DNA of 64,000 nt from Methanomassiliicoccaceae archaeon UBA370 (lineage in GTDB: Archaea > Thermoplasmatota > Thermoplasmata > Methanomassiliicoccales > Methanomethylophilaceae), in contig DAUY01000010.1 of the NCBI GenBank assembly GCA_002505345.1, positions 1 through 64,000 of the forward strand, in the 5' to 3' direction. The translations under genes and the position numbers were made by a program. Shown piece by piece: positions 1 through 8,774 of this stretch. Within the stretch, counting starts at the first letter, position 1. Every line of letters starts with the position of its first letter. The notes below the pieces were generated by a model. The model saw only the letters and a list, made by a program, of their open reading frames with translations. It was not told where the DNA came from and did not search any database.

Positions 1-2505
1 GGGAGTTCCGCGTTTCCACAGCACATCCATAAATTCATTATTCCAACTAGGGTTTTTCTCTGCCGCTTTGCGCATCCACTCTATTGCCTTGTCGAGATCC
101 TTCTCGACGCCCTTGCCGTCGCGGTACATGCGGCCGAGGCGGCCCATTGCTCCTCCATCGCCCTTTGTTGAAAATCCGCTTGCTAGATTGAACGCTTCCA
201 TTAAGTCTTCGTTGTATCCACGTTTACACAGGAGATCGATAAATTCATTTGTCACCCAACAAATCTTAAATCTCGCATAATCTCTCATCAGCTCTATCGC
301 TTTATCTTCATCTTTTCCAATGTAGTTTCCATCACAGTACATTCGTGCTAGTTTATATTTTGCAATAAAGTTGTCGTTAGAAGCATGAAAGCTATAAATG
401 CAAAGTGCCTCCTCGACATCTCCAGTACAACCTTTTAACAAGTAATCTGCCATTTCCACCGTATGTGAAAAACGACGTAGTTGTTTGGGCCTACCAACAA
501 TATATTTAGGATTTATACGCGGACTGCTCCCAATTGTTAATACAGCTGAAGGTCCCGATTCTTTTTTGAATATGCGGGTAAACCCTTTGTGATATGTTAT
601 AAATCCATTGTCATAGCATATGATATTATTATAACGCTCCAACTCCCTTGGACTGAATTTATGTCTCGCTCCTTTTACAATAAAAATGCCCTTCGCGAAA
701 TCGATACAGTCAACATCTGTAGAGGAAAATAAATTATCATGGTCATCCCTGATACATATTCTCGTTTCACTGAATATGGGTGGCGCATATTTTGTTGGAG
801 TGCAACCTTCTTCGATTTGAATGCCAAGCGTTATATCTTCGACTGATTCCGTTTCAATTTTTATGCTTCCAGAGCTGACATCGAATGGCAATTTGAAGAT
901 GCATCCATGATTCAATTGTATTACCGTCTCCTTATCCCCTGAAGATAACACCAGAAATACGGTGGGCATTTTTGGACCAACACAATTTAATGAACTAACA
1001 TAATCTCTATTTGCATCTAAATATACATCAACATTTTCCAGTACAATTATCTTGCTTCTGCCGGTGTGTAGCATTCCATCTTCGTCCACGCAGAATCCGC
1101 ATTCGTTATTTTGAATAGCATTCAACATTGAAATATGATTTTTATTACGACTACAAACAATCAGTGGATTCTCACCGAATTGCCCCCAAACTCCCTTATT
1201 GTGTAACTCATTTACCTTCGTGCCTTGGTCTAATATTAAGGTTGCCGCAGAAGACGAAGACAAAATTGTTGCGTCACACTTCAGAAGTAGAAGGGTTGCT
1301 ATCAAATAACGCTCCCCCTGAATTAATTTTCCAAAAGAATTGATAACTTTTTTATCGAGTATTTTGCTGTTAAATGTTTGTTCTCTGTTAAACCGTATCT
1401 GGTCTACGGCATTCAATTTAGATCCGAAATGCTTATTGAAGGCATCATATGCCCTCTGATCCTCGGTACTTAAGTAAACACCAGTAAATCCCAGGCATTT
1501 CATTCTTTCCTCAACAATCTCAATTAACTCATACTCATCTAATGGTACAGCATGATTGTAAGGCTGCATGGAAACGTAATCCGTCCCCCGACATATTACT
1601 CCCAAGACCTTTTTATGTTTAATTTTTTTATATTCAAATTCGATTTTTCTGCTTATCGAATCAGATAATACTGGTCTAATGTCGAACTGCCTTTTGTCCC
1701 TGAGCGTTCTATTGCGTTTTGTAATCATTACGCCTCTTTTTCTATATATCTCCTCCAGGGACAGATGAGAGATCTGCTGAAAAAAGTAGTCCCATGCGTT
1801 ATATCGCCCTATATTAACATACTCTAACATCATAGAGAAATGATTCTGCATATCTACAAAATAATCACATTCCGATGGGGCAGGGCCATTGAATTTTCCT
1901 AACATATTGTAGAACCAAACCAGACCGTTCGATTCGCCTGGAACAATTACACATATTGGTTTTGTTGGCCGCTCTTCACCAAAATCGCAGACTATTGCTT
2001 CACCATCAAATTCCAGTTCGCCCATGTACGGGTGAATTGTAATTATTTTTTCCGATTCTAATCCCCCCAGGACCAACTCCTCCCTAATTGTGGAGGATTC
2101 TTCAATATTCGCTATCAGAATTTTATCATAATCTTGGCAGCTCTCATTATATCCAAATTGCAACTTGTCCATATATGAATAACCAACGATTTCATAATGT
2201 GTAAACGGGAATAAATTTACCAGCTGATTCATACACCTGCTGTCAAAATTGTATACGTATAATCTCTCCTTTTTATGAGTATCTATTTTTAATCCCTCGG
2301 GTATGTTGTCGAACCTTCTATTCTGAGCGGAAAGCAATGCAAGTAGTTCAAATTTGGAAAATTGAACATTGTTCTTTGACTTATTATACCACTCTAAGGC
2401 CATTTGCTCGTCTTTCTTGACGGCAATACCATCGCGGAACATCCGCGCTAGCCACAGCATTGCACAATAATCTCCTTTTTCTGCATTCTCCATACATAGA
2501 CGCAT
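1..2505 (-). CDS. Sel1-repeat protein with possible glycosyltransferase core (C-terminus off window)
   Basis: I walked the minus strand codon by codon: the frame stays open from 2571 to the left edge, giving at least 835 codons from the first ATG (2505). Residues about 1-45 look like a Sel1 unit (AMLWLARMFRDG). Residues about 300-360 contain GVICRGTDYV followed by an alternating helix/strand pattern, which recalls the RGTDY/RRTDY motif of fucosyltransferase-like (NodZ/O-FucT type) enzymes. Residues about 680-835 are Sel1 units (GRLGRMYRDGKGVEKDLDKA). Sel1 repeats are helical scaffolds for protein contacts. No Shine-Dalgarno precedes 2505. The same frame continues upstream through a TAG at 2572-2574 to an ATG at 2634, preceded by AAGGGG, so the true start may be 2634 if TAG is read as pyrrolysine. 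The region is AT-rich compared with the core genome. The glycosyltransferase call is tentative; the Sel1 call is firm. Confidence 0.7.
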   Translation of the reverse strand, partial: MRLCMENAEKGDYCAMLWLARMFRDGIAVKKDEQMALEWYNKSKNNVQFSKFELLALLSAQNRRFDNIPEGLKIDTHKKERLYVYNFDSRCMNQLVNLFPFTHYEIVGYSYMDKLQFGYNESCQDYDKILIANIEESSTIREELVLGGLESEKIITIHPYMGELEFDGEAIVCDFGEERPTKPICVIVPGESNGLVWFYNMLGKFNGPAPSECDYFVDMQNHFSMMLEYVNIGRYNAWDYFFQQISHLSLEEIYRKRGVMITKRNRTLRDKRQFDIRPVLSDSISRKIEFEYKKIKHKKVLGVICRGTDYVSMQPYNHAVPLDEYELIEIVEERMKCLGFTGVYLSTEDQRAYDAFNKHFGSKLNAVDQIRFNREQTFNSKILDKKVINSFGKLIQGERYLIATLLLLKCDATILSSSSAATLILDQGTKVNELHNKGVWGQFGENPLIVCSRNKNHISMLNAIQNNECGFCVDEDGMLHTGRSKIIVLENVDVYLDANRDYVSSLNCVGPKMPTVFLVLSSGDKETVIQLNHGCIFKLPFDVSSGSIKIETESVEDITLGIQIEEGCTPTKYAPPIFSETRICIRDDHDNLFSSTDVDCIDFAKGIFIVKGARHKFSPRELERYNNIICYDNGFITYHKGFTRIFKKESGPSAVLTIGSSPRINPKYIVGRPKQLRRFSHTVEMADYLLKGCTGDVEEALCIYSFHASNDNFIAKYKLARMYCDGNYIGKDEDKAIELMRDYARFKICWVTNEFIDLLCKRGYNEDLMEAFNLASGFSTKGDGGAMGRLGRMYRDGKGVEKDLDKAIEWMRKAAEKNPSWNNEFMDVLWKRGTP
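57..147 (-). repeat. Sel1 unit DNA repeat, copy A (inverted relative to 6087-6177)
   Basis: This 91-bp segment matches the reverse complement of 6087-6177 at 88 of 91 positions by eye. It encodes one Sel1 unit in each gene. The left edge (1-24) also matches the complement of the region around 6001-6024. Confidence 0.85.
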
Positions 2506-2571
2506 CAAGCTATTGTTATCAGATGATTGATCATTTGATGAATCGTGCGTTGTATAATCTGGGGAGTTAAA

Positions 2572-2574
2572 CTA
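2572..2574 (-). other. In-frame TAG near the N-terminus of the Sel1 gene
   Basis: In the frame of the Sel1 gene, an ATG at 2634 is followed by 19 sense codons (starting MSDGDGGAVEVF), then TAG, then 22 more sense codons to the ATG at 2505. GDGGA also occurs inside a Sel1 unit of the same protein (near 150-170), which suggests the upstream part is genuine coding sequence. It could be a pyrrolysine codon, a nonsense mutation, or chance. Confidence 0.5.
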
Positions 2575-2798
2575 TTCACTATAAAGGGAAAAAAAATCAA
2601 AAACTTCCACCGCACCACCATCTCCGTCGCTCATCTGATGCCCCTTCGAGTTCTGTTAAACAACCAGAATAAGTTGGCATCACACTGAGACCGTATAATA
2701 CCTGTTGTTACCTCTGACTTTAAAATTGGATAATCGAGAATGCACGATCGGTCACCTCCAATCTTAGATAACCAGACGTTTCCTGAAAAACATTCAAC

Positions 2799-2825
2799 AT
2801 TGTCTGTTAAATATAATTAGACAAT
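2799..2825 (+). promoter_or_regulatory. Inverted repeat over an AT-rich promoter-like element
   Basis: Seven-base arms ATTGTCT and AGACAAT flank 13 AT-rich bases that include TTAAATATAATT, a plausible TATA element about 55 nt upstream of the epimerase ATG at 2871. It could be an operator or chance. The rest of the 2635-2870 gap shows nothing I recognise. Confidence 0.35.
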
Positions 2826-2870
2826 AGAGAAACATATAAGAATCAATAGTGGAAAGATGGAGTATCATAA

Positions 2871-3773
2871 ATGAAAACTGCAATAGTATCTGGTGCTAAT
2901 GGATTCATTGGAAGTGCCGTTGTAAGGGAATTGCTTTCAAATGGTTACTACGTTCAAGGACTTGTACATAACAATATAAGTAATATTGGCAAACACCCCA
3001 ATCTTAAGATTGTGCAATTTTCCCTGGAGACGATCGATTCAATAATTGAAAATCTTGAACCCAGTGAAATATTCTATCATTTTGCTTGGAATGGCATCTC
3101 CGGGCCGATTCGTTCAGATACAGAGTTACAACTTAATAATGTTCGATGGACAATTAATGCCTTGAAGTCAGCAAAAACCGTCGGTTGCAAGAGATTTGTT
3201 TGTTCGGGTAGTTTGGTTGAATATGAGGCGCTAGCTACGTTGTATGAGGATAACAACAGACCTGGGACGGAATACATTTACGGAGGAGCTAAATTGGCGG
3301 CCCACATTATGTGCAAGTGTGTTGCCTCAGACATAGATATTGACTTGCTCTGGGGTATAATCACAAACGCATACGGACCCGGAGAAATAAGCAATCGCTT
3401 AGTTAATACGACTTTACGCAAGATTATTAACGGGGAAACGCCCAGGTTTACCTCTGCAACTCAAAATTATGATTTTATATATATTGATGATGTGGCCAAG
3501 GCTTTCAGGCTTATTGGTGAGAAGGGAGTGCCGTTTTCTGAATATTTAATTGGTAGTTCAAATGCAAAGCCCCTTAAAGACTATCTCATGGAAATGAACC
3601 AAATTGTAGCTAAGGATATGAATTTCACATATGGCGACATACCATTCAGTGGAACAAATTTGCCCATTGGCGCTTTCGATGCAAAAAAGATAGAAAATGA
3701 TACAGGGTTCGTCGCAGAATTGCCTTTTAAAGAAGGGATAAAACGTACATTTGACTGGCTGAACAAACAATGA
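2871..3773 (+). CDS. NAD-dependent epimerase/dehydratase (extended SDR)
   Basis: This 300-residue protein begins with a Rossmann NAD(P) motif (GANGFIGSAVV, residues 8-18). The catalytic Tyr-x3-Lys is YGGAK at about 138-142. These are typical of extended SDR sugar-nucleotide enzymes such as CDP-paratose/abequose synthases and dTDP-4-keto-hexose reductases. It probably reduces or epimerises the 4-keto sugar produced by RfbG further right, giving a deoxyhexose for surface glycans. Codon use is AT-rich like its neighbours, which suggests acquisition. The exact substrate cannot be read from sequence. Confidence 0.8.
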   Translation: MKTAIVSGANGFIGSAVVRELLSNGYYVQGLVHNNISNIGKHPNLKIVQFSLETIDSIIENLEPSEIFYHFAWNGISGPIRSDTELQLNNVRWTINALKSAKTVGCKRFVCSGSLVEYEALATLYEDNNRPGTEYIYGGAKLAAHIMCKCVASDIDIDLLWGIITNAYGPGEISNRLVNTTLRKIINGETPRFTSATQNYDFIYIDDVAKAFRLIGEKGVPFSEYLIGSSNAKPLKDYLMEMNQIVAKDMNFTYGDIPFSGTNLPIGAFDAKKIENDTGFVAELPFKEGIKRTFDWLNKQ

Positions 3774-3840
3774 TGTTAAATACGTAACCCCATCCGAATT
3801 GAAATTGTACAATGATAGAAATCAACAACCGGTTTCCGTT

Positions 3841-4413
3841 TTATTCATTCAATTCAATGTTGATTTCAGATAAGTATGGGAGAACCTTATCTTTTTCTGA
3901 AAGGATCGGATGCGTTACATGACCTTCACTTAAGGGCCATTTGATTGATATCGTTGGGTCATCCCATCTTATCCCCCCATCACAATCCCTAAGATATTTC
4001 TCAGCAGAGTGGTACAGCAGGACAGCATTATCGGACAGTGCAAATGTTCCGTGAGCAAAACCTGGCGGCACATATATCATTTTTTTGTTATCGTGGGAAA
4101 TTTCTGTGCCAAACCATCGTCCGTATGAGCTGGAGTTTTTCCTCAAATCAACGGATACGTCAAACAGTCGCCCAAATGCGCAACGGACTACTTTTGATTG
4201 TGATTCTCTTTTCTGAAAATGCAACCCCCGAAGTACGCCCCCATTGGATATGGACCCACATATCTCCTGTACTCCAATATTTATTCCATTTTGTATAAAT
4301 ATGTCGCGCTCGTATGATTTTATATAATATCCTCTTTCGTCCTCCACAACAAATGGTTCTATGACTAACAGTCCATCGATTGGAGTTTTTTTAAAAGTAA
4401 AATCACTTGACAT
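3841..4413 (-). CDS. rfbC: dTDP-4-dehydrorhamnose 3,5-epimerase family protein
   Basis: At 190 residues this is the usual size for RmlC/RfbC cupin epimerases. It has GVLRGLHFQ around residue 60, carrying the family's catalytic histidine region, and YVPPGFAHGT around 115, the second conserved block. It epimerises C3/C5 of 4-keto-6-deoxy sugars. In a cluster with CDP-glucose genes (rfbF, rfbG) it may act on a CDP-sugar rather than dTDP. It is transcribed alone, convergent with the epimerase at 2871-3773. Confidence 0.85.
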   Translation of the reverse strand: MSSDFTFKKTPIDGLLVIEPFVVEDERGYYIKSYERDIFIQNGINIGVQEICGSISNGGVLRGLHFQKRESQSKVVRCAFGRLFDVSVDLRKNSSSYGRWFGTEISHDNKKMIYVPPGFAHGTFALSDNAVLLYHSAEKYLRDCDGGIRWDDPTISIKWPLSEGHVTHPILSEKDKVLPYLSEINIELNE

Positions 4414-4637
4414 ACGTAAATCTGCCTCCTGTTTATGTTCTTGTCTATATTTCTACCTGTTTACGAAAGGATGAATGGCTATTAAATAGTAAAAACAACT
4501 GCCAGTGTTTTAGTGATTATTATCTCTTTAAAACATATTCAATTTTTGTCGTGATTCGATCTGTCTTGTTATTATATCATCGCCACTTATTTCCCCTTCC
4601 ATTGCATTTATAGTTATGTATTCATATCAGGAGCCAT

Positions 4638-6446
4638 ATGGTTGACAAAACTAACCAGATGATTGCTAATGGCACCAACGCACATAAAGAGAAGACCGCT
4701 ATCAAGAATAAAACCACGGTCAACATCGTTGGATCTTGCGTATCCCGTGAGATATTCAATCGAAAAAAAGGCAATGAGTATGATGTGAAAGCCTATATCC
4801 ACAGAAACTCAATTTTCACATTTTTCTTTAATGTACACCCAGATTATAAAATAAATGAGCCAGAAGTAAGTAAGGTATCGCCACATGGGTTTGCAAGACG
4901 GATGATGTGCACAACATTAAATTCTGACGGACCTGAACAACTGCTCGCGAGAAAAGGAGAGTGGATTGTTATTGACACATATTACTCTTCACAACTTTGT
5001 GCAGTATTGGGGTACCCAGAAGGCAATAATAGGATATTGCAGTACGACACCTGTTTTGCTCATTGTGTTAATGAAACACTAAAAAACAATATAAAGTTCA
5101 AAAATTGTAGTTTCGAACCAGTTGATGCCTCCGTAAACATGACATATTATATCGAGGAGGTGGCAAGATTTTTAAAAAAAAATTGGGGAAACAAAATAAT
5201 ATTAATTAATCTACCGCTCGCGTTCATCGAATTGAATGAAGATGGCATTCTTCAGAGGGATGCCACGATACAAATGGATTGGCAACAGAGAAGTAACAAA
5301 ATGGTAGAATTGCTGATTAATAGGATTGATTGCCAATACATCACGATTCCAGCAGTCGCAGTCAGAGACTATTGGTTAAATAGGGATCATATTAACGTAC
5401 ATTATGTTGCAGAGATATATGATTTCTTAAAGGAGTCTGTGGACTCCATAATAAATGGCGACTTTCTTGACTACCGCATCCACAACAAAATAATAGCAAA
5501 ATATGATCTTATCATTGGCAATATATTACTAGGCAACTGGGCATCGGAAAAGAATACACTCGCGCGTGTAGATGCGATGATAAAAGGAAAAACTAACATT
5601 AATTCTGAACGAACTGTTTCAGATTGTTTCAAATTGGTTGAACAGAAGAACCCTCTGGGTTATGGCTCACTTGCCAGATTATACCGTGAGGGCAAGGGTG
5701 TCGAGAAGGATCTCGACAAGGCTATAGAGTGGATGAGAAGGGCCGCGGACTGTAGAATCGAATGGGCAAGATTTGAATTATTTGACTTATTGTGGAGGCG
5801 CAGCAACTCAGACGATTTAATAGAAATGAAGACAGTAGCAGAAGAGTATGCCAGAGAAGGAAATGCTGATTCGATGCTTCGTCTAGGCCGCATGTACCGC
5901 GACGGCAAGGGTGTCGAGAAGGATCTCGACAAGGCAATAGATATGATGCGTAAAACTGCAGAAAAAATACAAGGCTGGTCGAGGAACGAGCTTGTCGATA
6001 TGCTGTGGAAACGCGGAACTCCCGAGGACTTCGAAGAGATGAAAAGCGTCGCCGAGACGGCCGCCGGGGAAGGAGACATCGGCGCGATGGGTCGCCTCGG
6101 CCGCATGTACCGCGACGGCAAGGGTGTCGAGAAGGATCTCGACAAGGCTATAGAGTGGATGCGCAAAGCGGCAGAGAGTGGCAATAAATGGACAATAATA
6201 GAATATGTTGACACGTTGTGGAAACGTAGTAGCTTCCAGGACCTTGAAAAAGCCATAACAATGCTGACCCCATTGGTGGAAAAGGATGATGCTGAAGCAA
6301 TGGAGAGATTGAGTATTGCATATCGCGATGGAAAGGGTGTTGAAAAAAATATGGATGTAGCAATTGAATGGATGTCAAAGGCCGCAACAACGTTACCTAG
6401 GCTAAAAATTGAGTTGAATAAAATGCTTTTGGCTTCCTGTTCTTGA
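4638..6446 (+). CDS. DUF6270 (SGNH-like) domain fused to Sel1 repeats
   Basis: This 602-residue protein has NIVGSCVSREIF at residues 30-41. That is the signature start of DUF6270 proteins, predicted SGNH-hydrolase-like proteins often found in polysaccharide loci. The domain runs to about residue 285. From about 330 to 600 there are four or more Sel1 units (LGRMYRDGKGVEKDLDKA and variants) separated by helical spacers. There is no signal peptide. The repeat units are nearly identical at DNA level to those in the leftmost gene. The function is unknown; acyl or glycan modification guided by a repeat scaffold is a guess. Confidence 0.75.
   Translation: MVDKTNQMIANGTNAHKEKTAIKNKTTVNIVGSCVSREIFNRKKGNEYDVKAYIHRNSIFTFFFNVHPDYKINEPEVSKVSPHGFARRMMCTTLNSDGPEQLLARKGEWIVIDTYYSSQLCAVLGYPEGNNRILQYDTCFAHCVNETLKNNIKFKNCSFEPVDASVNMTYYIEEVARFLKKNWGNKIILINLPLAFIELNEDGILQRDATIQMDWQQRSNKMVELLINRIDCQYITIPAVAVRDYWLNRDHINVHYVAEIYDFLKESVDSIINGDFLDYRIHNKIIAKYDLIIGNILLGNWASEKNTLARVDAMIKGKTNINSERTVSDCFKLVEQKNPLGYGSLARLYREGKGVEKDLDKAIEWMRRAADCRIEWARFELFDLLWRRSNSDDLIEMKTVAEEYAREGNADSMLRLGRMYRDGKGVEKDLDKAIDMMRKTAEKIQGWSRNELVDMLWKRGTPEDFEEMKSVAETAAGEGDIGAMGRLGRMYRDGKGVEKDLDKAIEWMRKAAESGNKWTIIEYVDTLWKRSSFQDLEKAITMLTPLVEKDDAEAMERLSIAYRDGKGVEKNMDVAIEWMSKAATTLPRLKIELNKMLLASCS
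6087..6177 (+). repeat. Sel1 unit DNA repeat, copy B (inverted relative to 57-147)
   Basis: This copy encodes GRLGRMYRDGKGVEKDLD and following residues. Three mismatches in 91 bp separate it from copy A. Diverged further copies lie at about 5880-5960 and 5665-5750 within the same gene. Confidence 0.85.
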
Positions 6447-6561
6447 TGCATGTAAAGGCAATCTATCGTAAAAAAACCATAAGAATCATTGCTGGGCTTA
6501 GGGGCACACTGCTCACAATACCGGCTGCTCTTACAACTTATTCTGTTTATCCCATTGGTTT

Positions 6562-7635
6562 TCAATATATATTCTTCTGTATATAATCCATAATCTGTTC
6601 ATCCATGCATCCGACCACATCGCCGCCGCCTGTCCAGACCTTGGTCCATTCGACCGTCTTCCTTACGGCCGTCTCGATATTCCACTTCGGAGAACATCCT
6701 ATCTTCGATTTCAAAAGGGAATTGTCCAGCTTCAAAAATGTCGCCTCGTGGGGCCCGTTCTCCTTGAAGCTCTCCCACTTCAAACCCTCGCCCCACATGT
6801 CACAGAACATCGTAGCGAGTTCTCCGGTCGTTATGCAGTCGGAATATTCCGGACCTATGTTGTAGCTTCCGGCCTTTCCTATGTCTTCGGACTGACACTT
6901 CGTTATCTCAAGGTAACCGAACAAAGGCTCCAATACGTGCTGGTAAGGCCGTATTGACGAGGGATTACGCAACCGTATAGGCGTTCCTGAATACGCCGCC
7001 CTCACACAGTCCGGGATGATACGTTCGAGGGCAAAATCCCCTCCTCCAATAACGTTGCCCGCCCTGGCGGTCGATATTGCGCATCTTCCATCTGCGAAAA
7101 AGCTCTTCCTGTAACTGCTGGTGATGATATCGGAACAGCTTTTGGAATTAGAGTATGGATCGTACCCGTTTAGGGGATCGATCTCTCTATAACCGTAGTC
7201 CCATTCCTTGTTCTCGTATACTTTGTCGGTGGTTACATTGAGGAACGATCTGACGCTATTGTTGGAACGGACACACTCAAGGACGTTCACCGTGCCCATC
7301 ACATTCGTCTCGTACGTGTATCTGGGATCTCTGTAGCTGTCCCTGACAAGCGGTTGCGCCGCCATGTGTATCACAATCTCTGGCCGAACTTCGGAAAAGA
7401 AATCCTCCATCGATGGAAGGTCGCGTACATCCGCGTACTTGGAACGGACGAACGAATCCGCATCGATTATTTCATACAAGCTCGGATCCGTAGGGGGCTC
7501 GAGAGAATACCCGTACACTTCCGAACCGAACATATCAAGGACCTTGCAGAGCCACGACCCCTTGAATCCCGTGTGTCCTGTGACCAGGACCTTCTTCCCC
7601 TTGAAATGATCCGATAGCATTACCAATTCTTCCAT
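6562..7635 (-). CDS. rfbG: CDP-glucose 4,6-dehydratase
   Basis: This 357-residue SDR converts CDP-glucose to CDP-4-keto-6-deoxyglucose. The N-terminal motif VTGHTGFKGSWL (residues 17-28) is characteristic of RfbG, where other SDRs have GxxGFIG. The YSNSK block at about 163 supplies the catalytic Tyr and Lys, and the TTDKVYEN region precedes it. The gene overlaps the end of rfbF by 16 nt, so the two are translated from one transcript and supply consecutive steps. Confidence 0.93.
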   Translation of the reverse strand: MEELVMLSDHFKGKKVLVTGHTGFKGSWLCKVLDMFGSEVYGYSLEPPTDPSLYEIIDADSFVRSKYADVRDLPSMEDFFSEVRPEIVIHMAAQPLVRDSYRDPRYTYETNVMGTVNVLECVRSNNSVRSFLNVTTDKVYENKEWDYGYREIDPLNGYDPYSNSKSCSDIITSSYRKSFFADGRCAISTARAGNVIGGGDFALERIIPDCVRAAYSGTPIRLRNPSSIRPYQHVLEPLFGYLEITKCQSEDIGKAGSYNIGPEYSDCITTGELATMFCDMWGEGLKWESFKENGPHEATFLKLDNSLLKSKIGCSPKWNIETAVRKTVEWTKVWTGGGDVVGCMDEQIMDYIQKNIY

Positions 7636-8390
7636 GGTGCTTTACCTGAATCCCAGAGTTCCTGCAGCTTCTCCTTGTCGCGCATGGTGTCCATGCACTG
7701 CCAGAAGCCGTCGTGCCTGTATGCCATCAGCTCTCCGTCGGACGCCAGATGCTCTATCGGCCCTCTTTCGAAGATTGTCGAATCCCCTTCGATCATATCA
7801 AAAACATCAGGCTCTAATACCATGAAACCGCCGTTTATCCATCCCGAATCTACAGCGTTCTTCTCCCTGAAGGCTGTGATGGCGTCGCCGTCCATGTCCA
7901 TCATGCCGAACCGTCCTTCAGGACGGACGGCAGTCAAGGTGGCCTTCTTTTTGTGATTCTTATGAAAATCGACGACCTTGTCGAGCGGAACGTCGGATAC
8001 GCCGTCGCCGTACGTCATGCAGAACGTTTCATCGCCGATGTGCCTGGATATCCGCTTTATGCGCCCGCCGGTCATGGTGTTGAGACCTGTGTCCACTACG
8101 GTGACCTTCCACGGTTCCGAATCGTCCCTGTGGGACGTCACGTAACCGCCGTTCGTGAAGTCGAAAGTCATGTCGCTACAACGCATTGCGTAGTCTCTGA
8201 AATATTCCTTGATCATGTGCTGTTTGTAACCGGCACATATAACGAATTCGGTAATCCCATATGATGTGTACATCTTCATAATGTGCCACAGGATCGGCTG
8301 TTCGCCTATCTCGATCATGGGTTTCGGCCTGAGATGGCTTTCCTCCGAGATCCTGGTCCCGAATCCTCCGGCGAGTATTACAGCCTTCAT
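7620..8390 (-). CDS. rfbF: Glucose-1-phosphate cytidylyltransferase
   Basis: This 256-residue enzyme makes CDP-glucose from CTP and glucose-1-phosphate. MKAVILAGGFGTRISEES at the N-terminus is the nucleotidyltransferase signature, and RPKPMIEIG supplies the catalytic lysine region. Length and motifs match RfbF rather than RmlA. It is the first gene of the rfbF-rfbG unit. A TATA-like element (minus strand TATAATAAA, about 8416-8426) lies about 30 nt upstream. Confidence 0.94.
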   Translation of the reverse strand: MKAVILAGGFGTRISEESHLRPKPMIEIGEQPILWHIMKMYTSYGITEFVICAGYKQHMIKEYFRDYAMRCSDMTFDFTNGGYVTSHRDDSEPWKVTVVDTGLNTMTGGRIKRISRHIGDETFCMTYGDGVSDVPLDKVVDFHKNHKKKATLTAVRPEGRFGMMDMDGDAITAFREKNAVDSGWINGGFMVLEPDVFDMIEGDSTIFERGPIEHLASDGELMAYRHDGFWQCMDTMRDKEKLQELWDSGKAPWKNW

Positions 8391-8774
8391 TTCAACCAGG
8401 TGTAATTCGGTGTGGTTTATTATATGATTTCCCAGGTCACAGAAATATGCTGAGCATCATTTTGAGTAATGGAGGCGGCCCCGACCGATGTGATGACGCC
8501 ATTGTGAATTAAATCAAAAACTGACAAATCTGGTTATAGATTTTGACTGGACTCCGTGATGTAATATTTGATGCAGATGAGCTAGGGAATGCCCACCCCA
8601 TAATCATTGGAGGACCTAATTCATCGTGACGGAATGTCTTCAAACGTAAGAATGCGTAACCCTTCATTTCCATTCTTTTGCCTTTGATTCTGTAATGGGA
8701 ATCAGAATAGGTCAGAAAGGACTTTTCTGTACCAAGTAATAAAACTAAAATGCCGAATCAAAGAAGAGTACATC
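8391..8774. other. Intergenic region between rfbF and rmlA
   Basis: This 384-bp, AT-rich gap has no convincing ORF. It holds the rfbF TATA element near 8416-8426 and a small inverted repeat (TGATTC/GAATCA, 8685-8704). A 13-base match to the core of the origin-box-like repeat lies at 8660-8672 but lacks the G-string. Nothing else is recognised. Confidence 0.5.

Noticed and set aside
8660..8672. Thirteen-base match to the origin-box core in the rfbF-rmlA gap
   Set aside because: It lacks the G-string and flanking core bases, and no initiator gene is near; it is probably chance in AT-rich DNA.
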